This document shows positions 36,685 through 45,502 of a stretch of 64,000 nucleotides of DNA, in pieces (within the stretch, counting starts at the first letter, position 1; the number at the start of each line of letters is the position of its first letter). Source of the DNA: Rhodobium orientis (lineage in GTDB: Bacteria; Pseudomonadota; Alphaproteobacteria; Rhizobiales; Rhodobiaceae). The notes below the pieces were generated by a model, which saw nothing but the letters and a program-made list of their open reading frames with translations, did not search any database and was not told the origin of the DNA. A program made the position numbers and the translations under genes. Where the stretch lies: positions 98,674 through 162,673 of the forward strand of contig NZ_NPEV01000003.1 of assembly GCF_003258835.1 (NCBI RefSeq), read 5' to 3'.

Positions 36685-37566
36685 ATGGCGAAAGTTGCAT
36701 TCATCGGCCTTGGCGTCATGGGATACCCGATGGCGGGCCACATCAAGTCGCGTGGCGGACACGACGTCACGGTCTACAACCGCACGAGCGAAAAGGCCGA
36801 AAAGTGGGTGGCCGAGCATGGCGGCTCCCATGCGCCGACGCCGGCCGCCGCCGCAGACGGCTGCGACTTCGTCTTTGCCTGCGTCGGCAATGACGACGAC
36901 ATCCGCCAGGTGACGCTGGGTGAGGACGGCGCCTTTTCCGCCATGAAGGAAGGCGCGATCTTCATCGACAACACCACGGCGAGCGCGGAGATCGCCCGCG
37001 AGCTCGACGCCACCGCCCGCGAGCGCGGCTTTGCATCGCTCGACGCGCCCGTCTCCGGCGGCCAGGCCGGCGCGGAGAACGGCGCGCTCACGGTCATGGT
37101 CGGTGGCGACCAAGAGGTCTTCGACAAGGCCAAGCCGGTGATCGACTGCTACGCCAAGATGGTCGGCCTGATGGGGCCGGCCGGCAGCGGCCAGCTCACC
37201 AAGATGGTCAACCAGATCTGCATTGCCGGCCTCGTCCAGGGGCTCTCGGAGGGCATCCACTTCGCCAAGACGGCCGGGCTCGACGTTGCCGCCGTCATCG
37301 ACGTCATCTCCAAGGGCGCAGCCCAGTCCTGGCAGATGGAAAACCGCTGGCAGACCATGCTGGACGGCAAGTTCGACCACGGCTTTGCCGTCGACTGGAT
37401 GCGCAAGGACCTTGCGATCTGTCTCTCGGAAGCCCGCAACAACGGCGCAAGGCTGCCCGTCGCGGCGCTCGTCGACCAGTTCTACGCCGAGGTGCAGACC
37501 ATGGGCGGCAAGCGCTGGGACACGTCGAGCCTGATTGCGCGGCTGGAGAATGCGGAGAAGGGGTGA
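36685..37566 (+). CDS. NAD(P)-dependent beta-hydroxyacid dehydrogenase (3-hydroxyisobutyrate dehydrogenase family)
   Basis: A 293-residue two-domain dehydrogenase. The Rossmann loop is VAFIGLGVMGYPMAGHI, the substrate motif DAPVSGGQAGAENGALTVMV, and the catalytic Lys lies in GSGQLTKMVNQICIAG. Substrates in this family include 3-hydroxyisobutyrate, tartronate semialdehyde, succinic semialdehyde (GlyrR) and 2-hydroxymethylglutarate; none can be chosen by eye. It is the last core gene before the accessory stretch. Confidence 0.88.
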   Translation: MAKVAFIGLGVMGYPMAGHIKSRGGHDVTVYNRTSEKAEKWVAEHGGSHAPTPAAAADGCDFVFACVGNDDDIRQVTLGEDGAFSAMKEGAIFIDNTTASAEIARELDATARERGFASLDAPVSGGQAGAENGALTVMVGGDQEVFDKAKPVIDCYAKMVGLMGPAGSGQLTKMVNQICIAGLVQGLSEGIHFAKTAGLDVAAVIDVISKGAAQSWQMENRWQTMLDGKFDHGFAVDWMRKDLAICLSEARNNGARLPVAALVDQFYAEVQTMGGKRWDTSSLIARLENAEKG

Positions 37567-37712
37567 GGGGCTGGCCGAAAAGGTGAACCGGGCGATGGGC
37601 CATCGCCGACGCGCCCGGCACGCCCTTGATGGGACAGAACAAGGCACCTGAGACGCTTTCCCAAAAAAGTGACGGACTTTTTGGAGAAGAAATCGCGTTA
37701 AGACAAAATCCC

Positions 37713-37752
37713 AAAGCATGTTGAGTGTTTTAGAAAAAACCCAACACGCTTT
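37713..37752. terminator. Bidirectional terminator between convergent genes
   Basis: AAAGCATGTTGAGTGTTTT and AAACCCAACACGCTTT form an imperfect 16-bp inverted repeat with T-rich and A-rich flanks. It lies between the dehydrogenase (rightward) and the protease-nuclease gene (leftward). Confidence 0.6.
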
Positions 37753-37791
37753 AAAGGCGGAGAACTGCGGCGAACTCTTAGTTCTCGCATA

Positions 37792-39996
37792 TCAATTCTT
37801 GATGCCGTCCAGCCGTTCCAGGACACGCGGCCCGGCATCGTTCGCCATCACGTCGGCCCGCAAGATGACGTCGTCAAATTTGACCCCGGTGATGCGGGTC
37901 AGTTCCGCAAGCGAGCGTTGCTGTTCAACGAACTCGCCGATTTCGAAACGCTCCTGGTCTCGCATCGCCTCCAAGCCGTTCCGGTTGATGGTCGTTTCCT
38001 GCTCCAGCAAAAACCCGTAGGCCTTCAGCTTTGGAGTGCGACGGTTGTCGCGCCGTTCGCCGACCAAGACGACCTTCCAGAAATCCAGGGGTACGTTGAA
38101 GGTACCGCCGCCGAAATCGTGGGGGATCGCCCGATCGATGTCGAGCACGGGACCGGAGAAGATCGTCACACGATTGCCGACCGCCCTCGCCTGTTTTGCG
38201 ATGTGTTGCTCGAGTTTTCCCCATATGCCTTTGTATTGAAAAATGGCGCGGTTGAAATGTTCGTGCTGAGGGGTGCAATTGGTCCAGTGGAAGGTATCTG
38301 AATTGGCGTATTCCATCTCCTCCACGGTCGCGCCCCAGGCATTGTCGTCGCGTCGAACGACATGCCCGCGGTCGAATTTCTTGGCAGGTGCGTAGAGTTC
38401 GGGGTCGTCTATTTGAAGCGATCCGGGAATTCTCGGATCTTCGATCCACTTGTCGCTGCCGAAATCGTCTCTGGAATAATTGAAACGAACCTGTGGACTG
38501 TAGTCGGAATTGGCCGCCGACCACATTAGCAGCATCCACTCCTTGTTCATGACAAGCGAGAAATGATGGTAGTCCAGAATGTGGGGATTGCCGTGTCTGT
38601 CCAGATAGATCTCGTTCAGCCGATCGCCGTCGATTTCCGGCAGGGGTAACGAAAAGCCGGGCAGAAAATTCTCGTCGTATCCGCGACGGTGCGCGTAGTG
38701 CGGATCGCGTTTCAATTGCCGCTCGAGAAGGTGCGCTCTGGTTTCGGCAGCGCCGGCTCGCCGGTCATCTGCCGGCGCCGCCCGCGAATACTGGTTCACG
38801 GTTCCGAAGTAGATTTGGGCGTCGCCCGCCACGTTGATCACGGCACGGCCGGCAACGTCGGTTTCTTGCGCCTCGATGCTTGGCAGTTTGCGGGTGGAAA
38901 CACCGGCACCGTATGATGACGGGCGAACGTCAACGGGCGCGAAAGGCTCTCCGTCGGCCGGGTTCAGCAACTCGGCATCCAAGATATCGGTGCGAATTCC
39001 CGTTATGGAATCCCGCAGGGCGCGCTGCTCGTCGGAGGCAAAAGCGACCGCGTTGAGATGCGCCAGGATCTTCGAAATGCGGACGCCCTCATTCGCAATC
39101 CAATTGATCTCGGCGTCGCCCTGCTCCCTGCGCCAAGGCTGGTGCTGGCGGTTAAGGATGACGTCGCCGTCCATATCCGCGACGCCGCAATGGTGCAGAC
39201 CAACAACCTCGAACTCGATATTGAATGCGGGCGAACCGGACGAGCCCGGCTCCGTGTCCGTCAGGTAATGGAGATGTTCGTCAAGGATATCGACGACCAT
39301 GTTGTTTGTGTTTGCATATTTCTTTGGGCCGCCGCTCGGATGTTGGATAATCGTGACCGTATGGCCCTTCAGGATTTTGCCCGTCTGGCCGACCAGCTTG
39401 TGGTGCCCCCATTTCGCCAGATTGGTGTTCGTGAGGCTCTTCGGCCTGACTGCAACGACGGCATAGTCCAGACCTTCGTCGGCAAAGAAAAACGTGTCCG
39501 CATCGAGTTCAAAAAGCTCACCGGCAGACAGGCCGGTGCCGACCTTTTCATATCCGAACTGGATCCCACAGCCCAGCGTATTGCGGGCGGTCTCAAAGAC
39601 ATGATGATTGGTGATCATCAAGCACGGCGTGATCAAAAAGCCGGTCCCGAAACCGAACAGATCGTTCGGTCCGTTTCCGATCTCGACGATCCGTCCGACC
39701 GCTTGTCCGGCCAGCCGTTCTTCCGGCGAGACCGGTTCCTCCACCAGGTCGTTGGTACCGAGAATACGCTCAATGAAGGACGATCGGATATTGCCAAGGG
39801 CTCGCTCCCGCACATTGCGGACGCCGGCGCGCTCGATAAAGTCTTCAATAGCCCTGCGGTTGTTGGCGTTGCGGATGGTGCTTGTGTCGGTTGGCCTTGA
39901 GACCTCCAACCGCTCGCCTTCGCGCGCCCTCCAGCGCTCCGCGGCCTTCTTGCCGATTTCGACGCGTTTTTCCTGAATGGCCTGCAAGCGGTTCAT
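37792..39996 (-). CDS. Trypsin-like serine protease fused to a DNA/RNA non-specific endonuclease
   Basis: A 734-residue protein without signal peptide or membrane segment. Residues 1-90 are charged and helical. About 95-310 is a V8/trypsin-like protease with all three catalytic residues: His132 in ITNHHV, Asp177 in EGLDYAVVAV and Ser253 in TEPGSSGSPAF. A linker (about 320-430) is followed by a beta-beta-alpha-metal nuclease (about 430-720) with FDRGHVVRRDD (base His545) and the metal Asn573 in WTNCTPQHEHFN, as in Serratia nuclease. Both domains look active. Lacking export signals, it probably acts inside the cell, where an unregulated nuclease would be toxic; auto-proteolytic activation is my inference. 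The leader (40000-40140) is AT-rich. Confidence 0.9.
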   Translation of the reverse strand: MNRLQAIQEKRVEIGKKAAERWRAREGERLEVSRPTDTSTIRNANNRRAIEDFIERAGVRNVRERALGNIRSSFIERILGTNDLVEEPVSPEERLAGQAVGRIVEIGNGPNDLFGFGTGFLITPCLMITNHHVFETARNTLGCGIQFGYEKVGTGLSAGELFELDADTFFFADEGLDYAVVAVRPKSLTNTNLAKWGHHKLVGQTGKILKGHTVTIIQHPSGGPKKYANTNNMVVDILDEHLHYLTDTEPGSSGSPAFNIEFEVVGLHHCGVADMDGDVILNRQHQPWRREQGDAEINWIANEGVRISKILAHLNAVAFASDEQRALRDSITGIRTDILDAELLNPADGEPFAPVDVRPSSYGAGVSTRKLPSIEAQETDVAGRAVINVAGDAQIYFGTVNQYSRAAPADDRRAGAAETRAHLLERQLKRDPHYAHRRGYDENFLPGFSLPLPEIDGDRLNEIYLDRHGNPHILDYHHFSLVMNKEWMLLMWSAANSDYSPQVRFNYSRDDFGSDKWIEDPRIPGSLQIDDPELYAPAKKFDRGHVVRRDDNAWGATVEEMEYANSDTFHWTNCTPQHEHFNRAIFQYKGIWGKLEQHIAKQARAVGNRVTIFSGPVLDIDRAIPHDFGGGTFNVPLDFWKVVLVGERRDNRRTPKLKAYGFLLEQETTINRNGLEAMRDQERFEIGEFVEQQRSLAELTRITGVKFDDVILRADVMANDAGPRVLERLDGIKN

Positions 39997-40188
39997 GGCA
40001 GTCGTCCCCTGTCCACTGGATCTGCAGTCCGGCACAAACAACCAAAGCCGTCTATTACTTATAATTGTATATCTCTGTTTTATGCAATCTCTTTTGTCGG
40101 CAGCCAGGCAACGTCGATCGACTGGCGTTCAACCAATCGCATGCCTACGATCAACTGTCGGGTTATTAGCCAACAAAGATCCTTCGCT

Positions 40189-40320
40189 TCACTCCCCTTC
40201 CAATATCTCCCCCTTCAACCCGCACAAATCGATCACCTTGATCGTCTTCTGCTTGTAGGTGCCGTCCATACAGGAGGTGTTGAGGTCCTTGGCCTGGCCG
40301 AAGGCGAGGCGGCAGCCGTT
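40189..40320 (-). pseudogene. Duplicated 3' fragment of the neighbouring lipoprotein gene
   Basis: On the minus strand this encodes the last 43 residues (NGCRLAFGQAKDLNTSCMDG to LKGEILEGE) of the protein encoded at 40986-42005, with only two or three differences and its own stop. Upstream similarity ends in a run of ten Gs near 40324-40333. The rest of the second copy is absent, so this is a decayed partial duplication. Confidence 0.9.
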
Positions 40321-40362
40321 GGAGGGGGGGGGGACGGCTATTGCCGGCGTGCCGAGATAACC

Positions 40363-40890
40363 TCAGAAAATGCTCTGTCCTCCCATCAAGTCCAGACCTT
40401 TCGCATACGCCTCGGCTTCTGCGGTCGCATCGCCTTTGCCATCGAAAATGTCCCGGACGGCACGGCCGATCTCTCCGTCCTTTTCGAAGAGGAAAGGCCC
40501 GCCAACACAATGCCGTTGCATTATGTGAAGCGGGTCTTGATCTGATGTTTTCGATGCCCCAGTCGCCGATCTCTCCAAAGCCACGACATACGACGAAGTC
40601 ACGACATACGACCGCTCGAGATAACGTTTGTTGTATTCAATGATCTCGATGGTTTGATTGCTTGGCGCGTCGCCCGCCAGAACCTCGTCGATCCGGAAGG
40701 TGAGCTTCACGACGTAGTACTTCGTGCCACCGGTGTTTCGTTCCACGACCCGACGCGCCGTCAACTCGCCCACGACGACGGCATCCGCTTTCAGAATATC
40801 GCGCAGGTCCATGCGGATGGGAGCCAGACACGCCAGACTGGCGTCCGGAACGACGATTGCCAAGATCAGGAACATCGCCCTCAAAATCAT
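40363..40890 (-). CDS. Secreted protein of unknown function
   Basis: A 175-residue exported protein; the signal peptide is ILRAMFLILAIVVPDASLA, with mature start near CLAPIRMD (a lipoprotein is possible but the lipobox is poor). The mature chain looks beta-rich (ADAVVVGELTARRVVERN, YYVVKLTFRIDEVLAGDAP), similar in layout to small secreted proteins of unknown role that contain such a strand-rich core, and has two or three Cys. It sits between the lipoprotein gene and its duplicated 3' fragment. The start ATG at 40890 is supported by the signal peptide. Confidence 0.6.
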   Translation of the reverse strand: MILRAMFLILAIVVPDASLACLAPIRMDLRDILKADAVVVGELTARRVVERNTGGTKYYVVKLTFRIDEVLAGDAPSNQTIEIIEYNKRYLERSYVVTSSYVVALERSATGASKTSDQDPLHIMQRHCVGGPFLFEKDGEIGRAVRDIFDGKGDATAEAEAYAKGLDLMGGQSIF

Positions 40891-40985
40891 TTGCGCCCCT
40901 CCGAACCAAAACTTTCGCGCCCAGAACAACGTCGCCCACATGTCAGAATTGTGGTCCGGTCGATTGTCGCCGGCACGACGCCTCC

Positions 40986-42005
40986 TCACTCCCCCTTCAA
41001 GATCTCGCCCTTCAACCCGCACAGATCGATGACCTTCACCGTCTTCTGTTTGTAAGTCCCGTCCATGCAGGAGGTGTTGAGGTCCTTGGCTTGGCCGAAG
41101 GCGAGGCGGCAGCCGTTGGGGGAGACGGCGAGGTTTTCGGTGAAGCCGGCGGCTAGCTTGATCGGGTCGCTATCGGGCGGGACCAGAAAAATGCCGGAAT
41201 CGCCGATGCCGCCGTCGCGGTCGTATTCGCGCTTGTCGAGGGCCCAGCCGAGCGCGGTCTTCACCACACGCGAGGACTTCATCTCCGGCAGGCAGGCCTC
41301 CTCGCTCGCGCCCTCGCCCGGCACCAGGCGCCAGACATGGCGGCAGTCGGCGCCTTTCTTGGTGCGGGCGAATACCAGATAGCCGGTCCCGTCAACGGAA
41401 ATCCCCTCCGGCTTCACATTACCCTGGCTGAACGGCAGCGTGATCGCCTGCCCGTCCGGCGTCATCAGGCGGCCCGGATCGGCCGTGCGCCGTCTTCCCA
41501 GGTCAATGAGGCCGTCGCCGGGTCGCAACGGCACCAGGATGTGCTCGTCGAGGCCGTCGGACCGTTTCTCAAAGCCGCAGGTGAAGGGGTTGAAGACCTG
41601 CCCCTCCTCTTCGGCCGAAAGCGGCGTCTCGGCCATCTCACCCGGCTTGCCGAAAAAGAACGTTCCATCCGCCCCGTCCGCCTCGACCCGGTAGGAGAGC
41701 GTGCCGCCCGCATAGCAGGGCTTGGTGAGGTCGCTCGTCGCCAGCGTCTCCTCGCCGCCGCCCGCCGACCAGACGGTCAGCGGGAAGGTGAAGGCGGCCC
41801 AGGGGTTATCCTTTTCCTCCCGCTTGGCGTCGTACTCCATGCGCTGGAACAGCAGCCGGTCGTTGTCCATCCAGAAGAGGCCGTAGTCGACGAACGGCAC
41901 CTTGGTATCCGTCATCCAGTGCTTCGGCGGCTCCCGATCGCAGGCGCCGAGGAGGAGGGCAAGGACGAGCGCCGGCCAGAGGCGACGGGCAATAGGGGAC
42001 GGCAT
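40986..42005 (-). CDS. Putative lipoprotein with beta-propeller-like repeats
   Basis: A 339-residue protein with lipoprotein signal ALVLALLLGAC (Cys about 22). The mature part is strand-rich with recurring segments such as YGLFWMDNDRLLFQRM and LAVSPNGCRLAFGQ, suggesting a six- or seven-bladed WD40/TolB-like propeller, and carries paired Cys. No family is firmly recognised. Its last 43 codons are duplicated at 40189-40320. Confidence 0.65.
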   Translation of the reverse strand: MPSPIARRLWPALVLALLLGACDREPPKHWMTDTKVPFVDYGLFWMDNDRLLFQRMEYDAKREEKDNPWAAFTFPLTVWSAGGGEETLATSDLTKPCYAGGTLSYRVEADGADGTFFFGKPGEMAETPLSAEEEGQVFNPFTCGFEKRSDGLDEHILVPLRPGDGLIDLGRRRTADPGRLMTPDGQAITLPFSQGNVKPEGISVDGTGYLVFARTKKGADCRHVWRLVPGEGASEEACLPEMKSSRVVKTALGWALDKREYDRDGGIGDSGIFLVPPDSDPIKLAAGFTENLAVSPNGCRLAFGQAKDLNTSCMDGTYKQKTVKVIDLCGLKGEILKGE

Positions 42006-42130
42006 GGCGAATTCCTTCGCGAATTGGACACGGTCTTGGGGACGGCCGGAACGCTAGTCCCCTGCCCCGCCGCTTTCACTGAAATCGGTCAACGCTTGCG
42101 AACAAAACCAAAACGACGTTTCGTGAGGCC

Positions 42131-44200
42131 ATGGATGCCCTGACCGATTCGCCCGACACCCAAGATCCCCTCGTCGGCCTCAACGCCGAACAGCGCCAGG
42201 CCGTGGAGCATGGTGGGGGAAAAATCGCCGGCCCGCTGCTCATCATCGCCGGGGCCGGCACCGGCAAGACCAACACCCTCGCCCACCGGGTCGCGCATCT
42301 GATCGTTGCCGGCGCCGATCCGCGCCGCATCCTCTTGATGACCTTCTCGCGCCGGGCGGCGGCGGAAATGACGCGGCGAGTGGAACGCATCGCCGGCGAG
42401 GTCATGGGCCCGAAGGCGACCGTCTTGACCGAGGGCCTCACCTTCGCCGGCACCTTCCATTCGATCGGCGCGCGGCTCCTGCGCGAATACGCGCCCGCCA
42501 TCGGCCTCGACCCCAACTTTTCGATCCACGACCGGGAGGATTCGGCGGACCTGATGAACCTCGTCCGCCATGAGCTCGGCCTTTCCCAGTCCGCCACCCG
42601 GTTTCCGAAGAAGACCACCTGCCTGCAGATCTATTCGCGCACGGTGAACGCGGAGGCCGAGCTGCAATCCGTCCTCGACAAGCACTTTCCCTGGTGCGCG
42701 GGCTTTGCCGAGGAACTGAAATCCCTCTTCGGCGCCTATGTGGCGGCCAAGCAGGCAGAGAACGTCCTCGACTATGACGACCTGCTGCTCTGGTGGGGCG
42801 AGATGTGCGCCGAGCCGTCGCTGGCCGAGGAGATCGGCGGCCGCTTCGACCATGTGCTGGTCGACGAATACCAGGACACCAACCGCTTGCAGGCGCGGAT
42901 CCTGACCCGCCTGAAGCCGGACGGGCGGGGCGTCACCGTCGTCGGCGACGACGCCCAGTCGATCTACGGGTTCCGGGCGGCGGAAGTGCGCAACATCCTC
43001 GATTTTCCAAACCTCTTTTCGCCCCGCGCCGACATCGTCACGCTGGACCGCAACTATCGCTCGACGGACGCGATCCTGGAGGCCGCCAACGCCGTTATTG
43101 CGGAAGCCCCGGAGCGCTTCACAAAAACCCTCTGGTCGAGCCGGGCCTCAGCGGCGAAGCCGCAGATCGTTACAGTGAAGGACGACGCGGGCCAGGCCGA
43201 TTTCGTCTGCGACAGCGTGCTCGCGGCGCACGAGGAAGGCACGGCCCTGAAGCACCAGGCCGTGCTGTTTCGCGCCTCGCACCATTCCGGCGCGCTGGAG
43301 ATCGAGCTGACAAGGCGCAACATCCCGTTCGTGAAGTTCGGCGGCCTCAAATTCCTCGATGCCGCCCATGTCAAGGACGTGCTCGCGGTCCTGCGCCTTG
43401 CGGAGAACCCGCGCGACCGGGTCGCCGCGTTCCGCGCCTTCCAGCTCCTTCCCGGCATCGGCCCGACGAGCGCCGGCGCGGCGCTGGAGGCCATGACCCA
43501 GCTCGAGGACCCCGCCCTCGGCCTGCAACTGTTCCGGCCGCCGAAACGGGCCCAAAGTGACTGGCCGGCCTTCGCCGAGCTCTTTTCCCGCCTGCGCGCA
43601 AAACCCGGCTGGCCGGCGGACCTGGAAGCCGTGCGCCTGTGGTACGAGCCGCATCTGGAGCGCCTCCATGAGGACGCGCGGATGCGCCGGACGGACCTTT
43701 CCCAGCTCGAACAGATCGCCGGCAACTACCCCTCGCGCGAGCGCTTCCTCACCGACCTCACCCTCGACCCGCCGTCGGCCACCAGCGACGAGGCCGGCCC
43801 GCCGCTCCTCGACGAGGACTATCTCATCCTCTCCACGATCCATTCGGCCAAGGGCCAGGAATGGTCGAACGTCTTCGTCCTCAACGCCGTCGACGGCTGC
43901 ATCCCCTCGGACCTCGCCGTCGGCGAGCGCGACGACATCGAAGAAGAACGCCGCCTCCTCTATGTCGCCATGACCCGCGCCAAGGATTCTTTGGCCCTCA
44001 TCACCCCCCAACGCTTCTACGTCCAGGGCCAACGCGCCGACCGCCACGTCTATGCGTCCCGCACGCGGTTCATCCCGGAGGGGATTCTGGGACGGTTCGA
44101 GCAGGGGGCCTGGCCGAAGGCGGAGACGGCGGGGGAGAGAGGGCCGCACGGGACGGTGCGGGTGGATTTGAAGGGGAGGATGCGGGGGATGTGGGGGTAG
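42131..44200 (+). CDS. UvrD/Rep-family 3'-5' DNA helicase
   Basis: A 689-residue superfamily 1 helicase. Q-motif LNAEQRQAVEHGGG, Walker A IIAGAGTGKTNTLAHRV, DEExQ-type VLVDEYQDTN, VVGDDAQSIYGFRAA, STIHSAKGQEWSNVFVLNAV and LLYVAMTRAKDSLALI are all present, so it should be active. It is shorter than UvrD at the C-terminus and lacks a nuclease domain. It may be a housekeeping Rep/UvrD2-like helicase or part of the accessory region; it is separated from the RexA-like gene by 365 bases, so an operon is unlikely. Confidence 0.93.
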   Translation: MDALTDSPDTQDPLVGLNAEQRQAVEHGGGKIAGPLLIIAGAGTGKTNTLAHRVAHLIVAGADPRRILLMTFSRRAAAEMTRRVERIAGEVMGPKATVLTEGLTFAGTFHSIGARLLREYAPAIGLDPNFSIHDREDSADLMNLVRHELGLSQSATRFPKKTTCLQIYSRTVNAEAELQSVLDKHFPWCAGFAEELKSLFGAYVAAKQAENVLDYDDLLLWWGEMCAEPSLAEEIGGRFDHVLVDEYQDTNRLQARILTRLKPDGRGVTVVGDDAQSIYGFRAAEVRNILDFPNLFSPRADIVTLDRNYRSTDAILEAANAVIAEAPERFTKTLWSSRASAAKPQIVTVKDDAGQADFVCDSVLAAHEEGTALKHQAVLFRASHHSGALEIELTRRNIPFVKFGGLKFLDAAHVKDVLAVLRLAENPRDRVAAFRAFQLLPGIGPTSAGAALEAMTQLEDPALGLQLFRPPKRAQSDWPAFAELFSRLRAKPGWPADLEAVRLWYEPHLERLHEDARMRRTDLSQLEQIAGNYPSRERFLTDLTLDPPSATSDEAGPPLLDEDYLILSTIHSAKGQEWSNVFVLNAVDGCIPSDLAVGERDDIEEERRLLYVAMTRAKDSLALITPQRFYVQGQRADRHVYASRTRFIPEGILGRFEQGAWPKAETAGERGPHGTVRVDLKGRMRGMWG

Positions 44201-44565
44201 AGGGAGCGGGTTTTGGATGGCGTCGTAGAAACACGATCGAAACGACGAAAAATGAACTCGATCCAAGCTGGTTTCCAAGGCCCTACCCCGCAGCCAAAGA
44301 GGTCGAGAACGAAACATCTCGCTGCGGTTGGACGCCACAGAGGAAGAATTCCCATCACTCGAAATACTGAAAAAGATGACGAACGTTCGACGCCTACGTG
44401 GCATCAACGTTGGCACCAATAAGAGGACGATTTCCGTACATTGTCCGGTTTCAAACGGGCACGGACGTGCGATTTCGCGGGAAAATTCGCCGCACGGCAT
44501 GATTCCTAATTCGACTATCTTTTTAGTTGTGGCAATCTTCCTGAACTTTCTGGGAGAAATGCGAT
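44201..44565. other. Transition region into AT-rich accessory DNA
   Basis: Base composition falls from very GC-rich at the helicase 3' end to AT-rich before the RexA-like gene. No protein is convincing; the short open frames here look fortuitous. A promoter for the two genes downstream should lie between about 44490 and 44555 (for example TATCTTTTTAG). AGAAATGCGAT precedes the start. Confidence 0.5.
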
Positions 44566-45501
44566 ATGGCGGACAAGAAAGACAAAACTCTTAGCTATCG
44601 GCGGGCAACTTGGTTCAATGAAAATTCGAAAAGCATTGACCTGCAATCGTGCATTAAGGAAGCGACGACCAAACTAAAAAGTATCGACGACCGTACCATC
44701 AAGCGTGGTGACGACAAGCTCGTGAAACTTTTGAAATTGAGCAATGACAAAAATGGCGCACTTCTGCTGCATTTGACAATCGAAACACCAGGTGAGGCTG
44801 CATCTATTGTTCCGAGCCTAAAAGACGTCGATAATGCTGATGTTGCCACAACAATGCCTCCCGAGGAAACCGAATTCATGGATGGCGACGCCTTTCTCTA
44901 CGTTCGAGATGACGATGTATGTCTATGCTCTACTCTTGTCCGAGATGGTGCCATCAAATATTTTCTTTATGAATTGTTTAAAAAGGCAAAAATTAGAAAA
45001 GACTCCAATAAGTTTGATTTAGTAAAGGTGGCTGACATTGATAAAGTAATGCTGCTACATGCACAGGGTGTCAAAGAGGTTGTTATTAAGTCCACAATAT
45101 ATGAAGCCACAGCGCAATATGCGCGCAGAAAATCACAAGCGGCCGGAATCCTTGGTTCGTTATCAAAGAATTTAAAAGCTTTTTGGGGTAATGAGAATGA
45201 TGTGAATCAGGACTCATTACATGTTTTGCTCGAGATCAAAACAGATGCAAGACGCAAAGGATTAAAACTCGGAGAAGAGCGAATCGAAGCGCTCGCGGAG
45301 GACCTTTTAAGAAATACGGAATACAACGATGATTTTGTTATTATTACGAAAGAAGGTCAACGAATCGGACCTGAGGAAATCTACATTAGAACAAAAGTAG
45401 GGGTAAAGGCTAACGGAAAATCTGTTGACCGAGATTCTGCATGGAAAGAATTGTCAACGTTTTTTAATACACTCGAATCTATTGGTGCTACGGTCCAGTA
45501 A
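44566..45501 (+). CDS. RexA-like protein, candidate sensor/effector of a RexAB-like abortive-infection unit
   Basis: A 311-residue soluble protein, Lys- and Asp-rich, AT-rich codons unlike the neighbours. I align it by eye with lambda RexA (recalled sequence): DAFLYVRDDDVCLCSTLV (108-124) with RexA FLFVEGDTIGFARTVF; then DxVMxxHxxG (159-168, ADIDKVMLLHAQG) with KDDVMHMHFIG, and LHVLLEIKTDARRK (218-231) with LDIVIKPKFKRDIK. Order and spacing agree, though identity is low. RexA is the DNA-binding sensor that turns on the membrane protein RexB in phage exclusion. The next gene, one base away, encodes a four-helix membrane protein of RexB size. Without a search this remains a strong hypothesis. 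Confidence 0.6.
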   Translation: MADKKDKTLSYRRATWFNENSKSIDLQSCIKEATTKLKSIDDRTIKRGDDKLVKLLKLSNDKNGALLLHLTIETPGEAASIVPSLKDVDNADVATTMPPEETEFMDGDAFLYVRDDDVCLCSTLVRDGAIKYFLYELFKKAKIRKDSNKFDLVKVADIDKVMLLHAQGVKEVVIKSTIYEATAQYARRKSQAAGILGSLSKNLKAFWGNENDVNQDSLHVLLEIKTDARRKGLKLGEERIEALAEDLLRNTEYNDDFVIITKEGQRIGPEEIYIRTKVGVKANGKSVDRDSAWKELSTFFNTLESIGATVQ

Positions 45502-45502
45502 T

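Noticed and set aside
42131..44200. UvrD-like helicase as part of a Gabija/RecBCD-like defence operon with the downstream pair
   Set aside because: It is separated by 365 bases, has different base composition, and no OLD-type nuclease (GajA) is present; it is a complete stand-alone helicase.
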